DNA from: Pseudophaeomoniella oleicola
Lineage: Eukaryota > Ascomycota > Eurotiomycetes > Phaeomoniellales > Phaeomoniellaceae
Direction: 5' to 3'
DNA length: 64,000 bases
NCBI GenBank assembly: GCA_003868215.1
Contig: QWDQ01000037.1
Coordinates: 62,001 to 126,000, forward strand
Under the pieces are notes generated by a model that had not been told where the DNA came from, searched no databases, and worked only from the letters and a program-made list of their open reading frames with translations. Positions 1 through 9,100 of this stretch are shown one piece after another; position 1 is the first letter of the stretch; each line of letters begins with the position of its first letter. The translations under genes and the position numbers were made by a program.

Positions 1-475
1 CGACGTGGGTGTTTTTTTTGAAGGGTGTTGACCGAAGCAACGGTCAAGAGCCAAGATCCGCATTTTATACGCTCAAAGGAAATCCTTAAGTCGCATTCAT
101 TACGCTCCTGAATTCCAATTAGCAACTCTATTGCCGTAGATGGTATGTGCAGAGTTCACCGAATAACACCTTTCTTCACAGTTGTAGAAACACAGTGTAA
201 TCAATCAAGTATGAATCATCATATACCGACAAACATCCTAGATCAGCAGGTTAAGAAAGCAGGGACGAAGAAATCACAATATGGTCCAAGCTCAGCCTCA
301 GGCGCTGAGATCTCATGTTCACCTAATTATTGTGGTTACAGTAATTAATTAATTAATTAATTAATTGTATTATTATGATGCCTCCTTTTCGCTTCAAGGG
401 CTTGGCTTATAAACATACTCTGACACTAGTAGCAAACTTCAACGTCTATCCCAAACGCATAGAAAACAGAGCTTG
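1..475. other. Intergenic left edge
   Basis: No supportable gene. Open frames here are short and have no recognisable family features. The stretch contains a TTAA microsatellite (reported separately). Confidence 0.5.
342..366. repeat. (TTAA)n microsatellite
   Basis: About six tandem copies of the tetranucleotide TTAA lie in AT-rich intergenic DNA. The run is a simple repeat with no visible coding role. Confidence 0.9.
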
Positions 476-727
476 TTAACAGGAAAGACGTTGTTCCCGT
501 CTATGATGCTGGGAACTAGCCTTCAAGCTCTGCGACCATTGGTTAAGCTCAATATTGCATACATCCAAACTCCCGTCTTCGGGGTCTTTCATGAGCCACC
601 ATGAACCATCTTCGTGGTTTGTATGGGCATGTGTACAGTGCGCTCGCTGGCAGTCTTCACTGACTTGTCCAATACTGAGTTCCCGGCTCTTGCAAAGTCT
701 GATTGGCTTGGACTTTCCTACAGGCAT
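476..727 (-). CDS. Possible small protein of 83 residues, unknown
   Basis: This is an ATG-initiated frame of 83 codons. The peptide has coding-like composition, with a Cys/His-rich middle (CQRAHCTHAHT) followed by SWWLMKDPEDGSLDVCN. It is unlike the low-complexity frames around it. There is no signal peptide, membrane span or domain I can name. The opposite frame at 555-785 has no such character. It could be the last exon of a longer gene or a chance frame; homologues would decide. It lies about 140 bp from the decayed transporter and is divergent to it. Confidence 0.3.
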   Translation of the reverse strand: MPVGKSKPIRLCKSRELSIGQVSEDCQRAHCTHAHTNHEDGSWWLMKDPEDGSLDVCNIELNQWSQSLKASSQHHRREQRLSC

Positions 728-863
728 ACTTAAAGGCCGCGTATGGCCTCCTTGTGTCGTACCTATACATTCTTTCCTACGTTAGAACATACACCATCTT
801 GTCATTTCTTCGCTCTTTCCATAGCGCCTCGAGATAGGATTACTCTCCAGCTTGAGACTAGCC

Positions 864-2784
864 ATGGTCTCATCAAGCGAGGACAATTGCGAACCTCCTG
901 GTCGTAAAGCTTCTGTCTGGTCGACAGATACGAGGAGGTCAAGTATTGCGTCAATCGTTGGAGAGGGACTGCAGAAATTAGGGAGCGCGACGAAGAAGTT
1001 ACTCATACCTCCGAGAAAACAGGATGTATGGCCCATCCCTACTCCAGCATTTCCGTCATCCTCGCAAATGCAGGGATTCCCATTTCCCGAGCTGGCACAT
1101 CGTCCTACAGATGCGTTACCAGGGAGAGCATCTCCTCCACTTGCCAGCGATATAACCCCTCAAAGAACACAAAGTGCTGGGGTATCTACCTCGGCCACTG
1201 CCGATGAGAAAAGAAGCAAGCTTCGCTCTTCTATTGCCAGTACGTTCTACCCAAATAGCCATGTGACGAGAGCTTCCACTCAGACCACCCTGTTCGACCA
1301 GGACAATTACTATGTTCCCGAGAATAGTGGCAGTACAGGGAGGGACTCCCATCATCGCAAAGGAGCCGATGTGGATGGCCAGCTATCACAAAATGATCGT
1401 ACATGTTGGAGATGGACCGATTGGACGCAGCATCCCGCTCTAGGGCCAACCTTGGGTCTGGCCGCAGCATTTTTCCAACAATATATATGTTGGGGCCTGA
1501 TCATGGGCTACGGTGCAATACTCTCATTCTACGACACAAATCTCATAGGATCATCGGAGCTTCCGGTCATTGCTCTGATTGGTAGTATCCCACCATTCTT
1601 CCTCCTTCTGTTCTCGATGTTCATCGGATCTCTTGTTGATGCAGGTTGCCACCTTTGGCTCAATATTGTAGGATCGTGTCTCATCATCGCTGGGTTGCTT
1701 GGCATGACCTTTAGCACCGAAGGACCTGGATACGACAACACTGGCAGAATCTGGATCCTGATCCTCTCCGCCATATTGGTAGGGACAGGTCAGTCTTGCC
1801 TCGCAACGAGCGGTTCCCAGACAGCTGTGACGTGGTTTCCCGAGAAGAAAGGGGTCGCAATTGGATTTGCCAACTGTGGCGGTGCAGCAGGTATGATTGT
1901 AACCATACACTGTTCATACTCCTCTCATCTCTATATACTAAAGACTGCTTACTTCGCGTGCAGGAGGGTTTGCATTCCCCTTACTTTTCACGACCCTAAG
2001 ATCAGACCTCACCTATCCCAGCAGCATGATCTACGTAACGACGATGGCTTCGTCATTAGCCCTGTTCGTTTGCATCTTCGGCCGTCCCGTGCCGACCTGG
2101 AAACCGAGCCCGATCGGTCCCAAATTGCGATGGGAAACATGGATCCCCCGTAACGTGTTCAAGTCTAAGGTCTTCATGCTCCACAGCGCAGCCATGTGTT
2201 GCATGTATTCCGGGATATTGGTCATCCCGTTTTTGCTTGTGCTCTAGGCCCAGACGAGAAGAATCGGGTATCGAGAAGATATTCATCGGCAAACAGGTGT
2301 CACGATTGCACCCCGGGCTAACAGAGATGTCTACCTCATCTGCTTGTTCAACGGCATGCAGGCCACTGGCCGTCTACTCGGGTCAACACTTACAGAATTG
2401 TAAACGACATGATCGACATCCTCGACGGCCACGAGGGTGACGACAGTAAACACGACAGCACTGAAACAACAACAACACTCCTCCTCGCCCAAACCAGCGG
2501 CCTCTCCTACACACTAACCAGCCCCTTCGTCCTCCTCGGCCCGCCCGCCGCCGCACTGTTGGTCAAACACCGTGCACGGCATGGACGCGGCGGCGTGGTG
2601 GGTAATGGCCTGCTTCGGAGCCGGCGCGGTCTTGATGGCGTGCAGTTTGTGGGCTGTCAGGGATGATGTGGGGGTTATTGGGAGGAGAGATGTTAATGTC
2701 GTGGAAGGTGAGGGTGAGGGTGAGAGTGGTGGTGGTGGGAAAGGGGAGGAGGAGGAGAAGAAGGAAGAGAAAGGGGATGGGTGA
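864..2784 (+). pseudogene. Decayed MFS monocarboxylate-type transporter
   Basis: The start chosen is ATG 864 in a good context (gccATGg). Exon 1 (864-1890) encodes a Ser/Arg-rich cytoplasmic N-terminus of about 190 residues, then a WTDWTQHPALGPTLG entry and the first membrane spans, including a PEKKGVAIGFANCGGAAG segment typical of fungal monocarboxylate-porter-like MFS proteins. An intron at 1891-1963 joins it to GGFAFPLLFTTLRSD and two further spans. The frame then meets a stop at 2245-2247. The same frame resumes with YLICLFNGMQATGRLLGS and stops again at 2398-2400. A segment corresponding to spans 9-10 appears to be missing. The last spans (TSPFVLLGPPAAALLV, then AAAWWVMACFGAGAVLMA) lie in two different frames. 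I could not find introns of normal length that remove these breaks, so I call a pseudogene. A misassembled or mis-sequenced 3' half remains possible. The 3' third is clearly more GC-rich than the 5' part. Confidence 0.6.
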
Positions 2785-3282
2785 TGTTGTGTGATGAATA
2801 TTGAGATATCAACCCCCCTTTTTCTCTCCCCAAATCGATTAGACCTATCTTACGGAGTACCAGAACGACAAATAATACAATACAGTCTACAAAGACACAA
2901 GTCGGAGCTTTCTTGTGAAATCTTCATCATGGTGGTAGTGGTACTTGAGATCGATTCAGACAACCCCTATCGGATACCCAAGATAGGTACCTACATAAGG
3001 TACATAAGGTACCTGTCCTTACGCTATGATAATACCGATCATATAATGCATAACAAAAGTAAAATGCTACCCTACCGAAGCGAAAACCGGAAAACAATCC
3101 GACCGCTCGCAATTGAAACAAGGAGGATCCCCTCAGGGAGTTCCGAACGCCTTGGAAATGCATTTAACTTCAAGGAAAAAAAGAAAAAAAAAAAACATTC
3201 GCTCACCAGAAAAAGATATAACAAGAATGACAACAACGCCGGTTTGCACATTAGGTGATGGTGGCTGCTTGACTTCATTACG
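2785..3282. other. Intergenic, with repeated GGTACC-type motifs
   Basis: This gap lies between the decayed transporter and the 3' end of the next, minus-strand gene. It holds a cluster of AGGTAC/GTACCT motifs around 2983-3013 and an A-rich tract near 3175-3198. I see no gene in it. Confidence 0.6.
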
Positions 3283-5769
3283 TCATCTCTTTCGTGGACT
3301 TGCTGTACCATCGCTCTCTTCTTCGTCTTCTTCTGAGACAGGCGCCGGCGTTCTTCTCTCCGTCCTTCGTTTGGGTCGTCTTCGTCTGGAAGAAGAGATG
3401 TTGCTCGCGCTGTCATCCGGGACGATTTCACTAACTCCGTCCCAGTCTCCCATGCCATCGTCTGTGTCAAGGTCCCACCGCTCGCCCAGACCCATCGCTG
3501 GTGTTGCTGTTCTGATTTCAACACCTTCTCCATTGATACCTCGCCGTCTCTGCGCAGCTACAGTCAACCCTACTCCGCGTTCTCGGAGGGCCCTGCGAAC
3601 ATTTTCAGCCTTGACATGGAGAGCCTCAAATGCATCTTCAAGCGCTTCCATTCCCTGATATATATCCCGTTCAATTTCTGCCAGAGTCGCAATCTCCATT
3701 TCTTCGTCGTATGCAATAGGACCACCCTGGTGTGACGAAGGCGACTGTACTGACGGCGTCGGTGCTCGCATATTTCCGTTTCGTGACGGAGTGCGAAATC
3801 CTTGGCTGGAGGGTGCCGTGCCCGGCAAGTCCTCCGCACCGCTTCTTAAAAATCCATCAAAACGTCCAGAAGTAAGGATGTCCCATTCGTCGTTAGAAAC
3901 CGCTGCAAGTGTAGCTAGAGCATTATGTAGTTCGGGGTTATTGAGTAGGTATATAGCCACCTCTGGATCTCGAGGTGACTCTGACAAGCGGTATAAGCGT
4001 TGTATGGCCTTCCCTGCAGTAACAAGAGGTTCCGGCCGCTCGCGTGGAGCCGGAGTCGGTCGGCCCATCGGCGTTGGCCCTCTCTGGGGTGTAGGGGCTC
4101 TCAACGGCGTTTCAAAAGCCGACATAGTAATACCCAAAAGATTTGCGTACACCGGTCTTCGTTGCGGTTCAAGATGGGTGATAATGGCAAATGTGAGAGT
4201 CTCATCGTCAACGTCAGCCGGGGGACTGGCCAGGCCAGTACTTTGTCGGGCAAGCCACTTGTCAACGCTCTGTTTCGTCTTTCGTGATTGGCGTACATAG
4301 TGGTCGCGATATTCCTCTGGTATGTCTACATCAAGCTTCTGCATTGGAATATGGGACTCGAGGGAAACACCAAGACCGGCAGACGAGGGCACGAAGACAA
4401 ACGCTGGCCACGTAGGTAGATCGCGGCGCCCGGAGACGAGCTCCAAAATCTCTCCCCAGCTGATACCCCTTTCATCTAACCGTTCCTGGGCCGTATGACA
4501 CATGCAACAAGTACATGTCTCCGATGATATATCTCTGGCGAAGACAGCTTCTAAGCGGTCCAGAAGTCTCCTAGCGACTGAACGATAACCAGTCGCGACA
4601 GCGAGGGATCCACTCTTACCGATTACTGCTTCATAGGTGTCGAGGACCTTGTTATAAGGCTCAAAAACATTGGTTACGGCTGTTGGCGGAAGCGTCTCGT
4701 TGGAGACATTTGTACCTGCAAACAATAAGTTCTTGGGCACAGTCTGATCGAGACCGCCATTCTTGAGAAGATAATCGACTCTAGGTACGCTGATAGGTAC
4801 AACAGGAGGTGGCGGAGGAGGCGGGGGTTGCGATGAAATGCCGACACTGGATGCGACATCGCTTTCTGGGACGACAAAGACTCCTGTAGGCTCGAATGGT
4901 TGGACACCTGGCTGCCATTGGGACCCAGGAGGTATGGATGCAGGCCTCTGTGCACTAGGCTGATTTGGAGCAACTGAAGTGGCTTCAGAGCCATGATTCG
5001 TACCATTGTCGGTGATTGACGAGTTTGAAAGAGGGGAGGGTACCCGGTGAGGTTGGCTAGCTGATCGTGAAGTTGGTGAAGCTCCTTCGCGCAGGCGGCT
5101 CTTTACTGGAGATGGTGGACTCGTCCGTCGTGCCGCCTTAGATGACGACGAGAGATCTGACGCCGAGTCTGATCTGGCACGAAGATTGCCCGTAGATCTT
5201 GTAGACTTGTGACGTATTTTAATCTTGAACTTGTCATCGAGGCTCGCCCTCGCTTCTGCTTTCGACACTGCATGTGGTGATTTGGTTGGCGATGCCCTGG
5301 GCATGACCTCCTGATCACTGTGACTCAAAGGAGGGCTAGGAGGCGCTACTCGAGGATGCGCCGGCTTCTGTAATAGCTTCTCAAGCTTCTCCCGCGATGC
5401 CGCAACATCGGTAGGATCTGGTGTGGGGATGCTGACAGCAGGTCGGACATCCTCCTTCGCCCCGACCGCCTCTTTGCTATGTGCCTTGGAGAACGAAGGG
5501 TACGGCAGACTCGTCTTGGATGAATTCATCGTTGGTATTGTACTTGCATCGTCGGAGCGAATGGTGGAAGGTAAAGAAGATCGACGTTTGGAATCGTTTG
5601 TCGAGGTTGAAGAGCGGTCAGATGTCCGGTCACGCTCACGGTCTCTGGTGGGTGACTTTTTGCGATGATGCGACGATCTGTGATGTTCTCTTCTCTCAGA
5701 TTTGAGAGACTCTTTCTTCACTGAGTCTCGAGGTCGTTCATGGTTATTCTCTCGAAGGCGGGATGGCAT
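3283..5769 (-). CDS. Conserved-looking fungal protein of unknown function, 828 aa
   Basis: A single uninterrupted exon starts at ATG 5769. Residues 1 to about 270 are disordered and rich in Ser, Arg, Lys and Pro, with RS/RD/HH-rich runs like nuclear RNA- or chromatin-associated proteins. A poly-Pro stretch (QPPPPPPPPVVP) precedes a folded-looking core that begins near VDYLLKNGGLDQTVPKNLL. The core contains a cysteine cluster, ETCTCCMCHTAQE, followed by GISWGEILELVSGRRDLPTW. A second helical segment includes EMEIATLAEIERDIYQGMEA and may form a short coiled coil. The C-terminus is basic and acidic by turns (SRRRRPKRRTERRT, then SEEDEEESDG). There is no signal peptide or membrane span. I recognise the look of a lineage-conserved ascomycete protein but cannot name a function. 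Its downstream end faces the decayed transporter, and upstream lies the MBD4-like gene on the same strand. Confidence 0.8.
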   Translation of the reverse strand: MPSRLRENNHERPRDSVKKESLKSERREHHRSSHHRKKSPTRDRERDRTSDRSSTSTNDSKRRSSLPSTIRSDDASTIPTMNSSKTSLPYPSFSKAHSKEAVGAKEDVRPAVSIPTPDPTDVAASREKLEKLLQKPAHPRVAPPSPPLSHSDQEVMPRASPTKSPHAVSKAEARASLDDKFKIKIRHKSTRSTGNLRARSDSASDLSSSSKAARRTSPPSPVKSRLREGASPTSRSASQPHRVPSPLSNSSITDNGTNHGSEATSVAPNQPSAQRPASIPPGSQWQPGVQPFEPTGVFVVPESDVASSVGISSQPPPPPPPPVVPISVPRVDYLLKNGGLDQTVPKNLLFAGTNVSNETLPPTAVTNVFEPYNKVLDTYEAVIGKSGSLAVATGYRSVARRLLDRLEAVFARDISSETCTCCMCHTAQERLDERGISWGEILELVSGRRDLPTWPAFVFVPSSAGLGVSLESHIPMQKLDVDIPEEYRDHYVRQSRKTKQSVDKWLARQSTGLASPPADVDDETLTFAIITHLEPQRRPVYANLLGITMSAFETPLRAPTPQRGPTPMGRPTPAPRERPEPLVTAGKAIQRLYRLSESPRDPEVAIYLLNNPELHNALATLAAVSNDEWDILTSGRFDGFLRSGAEDLPGTAPSSQGFRTPSRNGNMRAPTPSVQSPSSHQGGPIAYDEEMEIATLAEIERDIYQGMEALEDAFEALHVKAENVRRALRERGVGLTVAAQRRRGINGEGVEIRTATPAMGLGERWDLDTDDGMGDWDGVSEIVPDDSASNISSSRRRRPKRRTERRTPAPVSEEDEEESDGTASPRKR

Positions 5770-6584
5770 GTTGGGCAGCGACAACTGAATCGGTCCCGAA
5801 GTCCTAGCGGCAGCTGTACAAGTCTTGTGAATGACGAGGATGCATTACTCGAAAGACATGAGCAGCAGTTTCTGGAATCACTGCTCCATGGATTAGTCGA
5901 TGGCAGCCTTAATTTCTGCAGTATATCTGGTGTAACACAGAGCAAAGGAGGTAAGCTAAGGTAAAGTGTATTATGGTGATCGGAGGAGGGTTGAGTTGGG
6001 CTGTGATCGAAAGTCAGATCATGTGATACGTATCAATCAGTTTGGGTGGGAAGAAATGATTGGAGCAAGGCGCGTAGAAAAAGGGTCTAGAGCCTGAGAA
6101 TCTTTTTACCATAGTAAATATTTTAATTAATAACTACCTTGGACGCTGGTGATTTTAGTTAAGTAAGGGTCATGGGCATGACTTTGGGGTGGGGAACCCT
6201 TTCCATGATGCCTGACGGGGCCTCCCGCATAACGAGAAAAACATTCCATCATCGCATGCCAAGAACTCGGTGAGGTGGCTGGAGACACTCCTTTACGAAG
6301 GGTCATCCAATTACTGAAAAGGGTAAATGCCTTCCATGTCGAGAATGGCTGGATACCTGCACAATTTTCCTTTTCATTGGAACCAATATCAAGATCAGAT
6401 TGACTTGCTTTTGGTATCTAGATCTATGTGTATGTGTGACGTCAGTAGCTGTCCCCAAGAGAGACTCTCGCTTCAATTAGATTGTGTCTGTGACGTCCCT
6501 AATTAGAAACCACGATCAGGATACGGCGTTTCTATGATAGAAACGACCCTATGTCTTTGATGGGTATTTATGGGATGACGCCTC
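5770..6584. other. Intergenic: upstream of the 828-aa gene, downstream of the glycosylase gene
   Basis: The gap holds the promoter of the minus-strand 828-aa gene and the 3' flank of the DNA glycosylase gene. It has an AT-rich patch near 6110-6160 and no supportable gene. Confidence 0.5.
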
Positions 6585-7802
6585 TTAAGACGGCAATAAA
6601 TCGATGGTTTCTTTGACAGGGTTCGCTGTACCAATATCAGGTTCTTCAAGATCCGATGTTAATTCAGCCGGCACCCTGTCTTCCTTGTCTATCATGAAGT
6701 CTCCTGCCGTACGTTCGACGGTGGCCTTGATCATCTCTCCCGGATGCTGCGTTTCAACCTTGACGGTCGTTGCCGTCAGAACAAGATATTCGCCTTCTTC
6801 ATGCACGATACCACCCTCTTGGGCTCTTCTCAAGATAGCTTCGTCTGCCTTTTGTCGCTCCCCATTTTCCTTATTCCAAACATAGCCCAACTTCAACCAC
6901 ATCCAGGTCAAATATGCTCTCAACTCCTTATCTGTAGGCAACACGCGCTTCCATTCTGGCTCAAAGTCGGAAGACTCTGCTCCCTCGCCGTTCCACGACG
7001 AAGATAGTCCTCGCAGTTTATCCCGACAAAAGATCCGCCAGCTATCCAAAGCGTAAGCACCAAGGCCAGATAAATGAGCGATTTCCCAAGCAACTCTCTC
7101 GTCCTCGTCCAAGACGCGTTCTGCGATTTTGACGTCTCTCCCATCGCCCTTTTTAGGATAATTGATTTTGCGGTACCTCGTCCCTTTCTGTGGTGGCTGC
7201 GTAAGCCATGCTTTTGCCAGTTCGATGCATTTCCTTGCTCTTTGATTCTGGAATCCAAGTTTGTGTATTATCGATGTCACGTCCTCCACGTTGGCGTCGG
7301 CCAGATTCTGGATCGTAGGATATTTCTCCATCAGTTCGAAGTACACGGGCATAGCCTGTTCGCCGCGGGTCTTGTTCAAGAATACGGTTGCAATAAGCAT
7401 CCGGAAAGGATCGTGCGCAAGGCGCTCCTGCATGAGTCCGAATCTTGAGGCTGACAAAGGTGGGAAAGGCAGACAGGATATGCGCTTGACGGTTGGTTTG
7501 GGAAAGTAAGGGGACTTTGTAAGGGCACGTCGGGGTTTGTCTGCATGGACCTCCTTCACTGGCTTGGTTGGTGTTCCTGGGTTGGAAAAGAAGGGACTGG
7601 CGTACTCGAATTCGGAACCTAAGTCACTCGGGGGATCGGAAAGAGAAGAGTCAGACGAGATATCGTTGGCGATGATCTGGTCTGAACTTCGTAGTGGCTT
7701 GAGTTCCTGACCCTGCACCTCAACCGGTTCTTTTGGCACCGCATCGGTATGGCGCCTCTTCCGTGGGGTTATCTGTGTCGTGTGCGTTGGCGCAACATCC
7801 AT
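6585..7802 (-). CDS. MBD4-like HhH-GPD DNA glycosylase
   Basis: The C-terminal half matches the catalytic domain of MBD4, a mismatch-specific thymine/uracil DNA glycosylase of base-excision repair. Matching segments are HDPFRMLIATVFLNKTRGEQA (compare MBD4 HDPWRLLIATIFLN), VEDVTSIIHKLGFQNQRARK, the helix-hairpin-helix LSGLGAYALDSWRIF with the catalytic Asp at about residue 253, and the terminal LRAYLTWMWLKLGYVW. There is no methyl-CpG-binding domain. The N-terminus is a short basic, disordered region (TPRKRRHTD) that may act as a nuclear signal. I chose ATG 7802 (MDVAPTH, 405 aa). An in-frame ATG at 7907 would extend it, but a TTTCTAG just before 7802 could equally be an intron end. The enzyme would remove T or U opposite G, for example after 5-methylcytosine deamination. 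The assignment to the family is strong; the substrate is inferred. Confidence 0.88.
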   Translation of the reverse strand: MDVAPTHTTQITPRKRRHTDAVPKEPVEVQGQELKPLRSSDQIIANDISSDSSLSDPPSDLGSEFEYASPFFSNPGTPTKPVKEVHADKPRRALTKSPYFPKPTVKRISCLPFPPLSASRFGLMQERLAHDPFRMLIATVFLNKTRGEQAMPVYFELMEKYPTIQNLADANVEDVTSIIHKLGFQNQRARKCIELAKAWLTQPPQKGTRYRKINYPKKGDGRDVKIAERVLDEDERVAWEIAHLSGLGAYALDSWRIFCRDKLRGLSSSWNGEGAESSDFEPEWKRVLPTDKELRAYLTWMWLKLGYVWNKENGERQKADEAILRRAQEGGIVHEEGEYLVLTATTVKVETQHPGEMIKATVERTAGDFMIDKEDRVPAELTSDLEEPDIGTANPVKETIDLLPS

Positions 7803-9100
7803 CGTAGCTAGAAAGCAAGGTACTGCGCCAGAGGGGAGCTGGAATGGATGTGTTAGAATTGCTGTGGAGGTCATATAACCTGGGTTCTGATCTAAGTCGT
7901 GTTCCATGTCGTAAAGATCAATGAGAGGTCGAGCCAGATTTCTATCGGCCACGTAGTGCAAGCAAGGTTGTTCTATCGTCAGCTCCTACCATGCAATCAG
8001 ATGACTTAGGCAAGCAGAGCAAACCGACAAGCAAAAGCAGTAGGAGAGGATCCTTATGTGAGAGCAGTAGCTCAGCGCATACTGACATGGTGTGATCAAG
8101 GACTGTCAACCGCAGTAATTGAGATCGCATGTTGACAGAACACAGATTCACATGCTTTTGGACCATCCCCTACCATTTTCGGCTGGAATGGCGCTTGGCT
8201 CAACATCACAGCTCTGTGCATCTTCGTTCTCCGTGGACTGACATGGATGACCATGAGTGCTTCTTTAGAAAAGGTTCGTGGATAGTACCCGCCGTCAGCC
8301 TTAGGTCAGGTACCGTATTAAGTAATTTATTGGACCCTGTTCAGCTTTAGGTCAAGTACAGTGCACCAAGTACAAATAGTAACTTACTACGTACAACACA
8401 CGAGGTCCTCGTCAGGTCCATGATCAGATGGCTCGATTTCTAGGCCTCTACTTTAAACGGACTACATGTCTGTATCTTGAATATCGAAAGAGAGGAAAGC
8501 GTGAGTCCTGAGAGTATCTAGAACACCATCGATTACAGAGCCTTAGATCATTCAATCATGACACGAATGTTGATACAAAAGGAACTAGACGACGCCTCAT
8601 ATACTTGTCTCAAGGGGGAGAGTCACTGTTTATAACTTGGATCTGGGGAAAAGACGCTAGGGAGTGTATTATCGTCGACATCATTTATGTATCCTTAGAC
8701 TATTGATCTCCTCTGGAGGATGGACTTATCTGCGATTGTACAAGACCGCGACGTTGGCTGTTTGAAGGCCCCACTCAGATCTGCTCTTATCGTTCGCATT
8801 GCCATTGGACTTCTCCATCTGTACAAAGACCTGCCGAACCGCCAACTTGCTTTTCGCCACCAAAATTCTATGTATCGTTCAGTGGTACATATCACCGGGC
8901 CTTTGATCTGACCGTATCATCCATGGGCTGTCAGTTATAAGTATCGTTAGTTCTGTTGGTCAAACCCCGTGCTGGGCATGGATTAGGGTAGGCTGTCGCT
9001 ACATGGTGGTATCGTTAGGACATTGGACGCAGAAGACTCTGGACACGGCCATCGCTCAATTTTCAACTGAGAGGCGTTGCACTCTTCTTCAGTAACCAAA
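7803..9100. other. Divergent intergenic region (glycosylase / GGT)
   Basis: This 1.3-kb gap separates two divergent genes and must hold both promoters. It may hold a 5' non-coding exon of the glycosylase gene around 7820-7970. A palindromic GGTACC-like patch lies near 8306-8312. No gene is supported. Confidence 0.5.
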
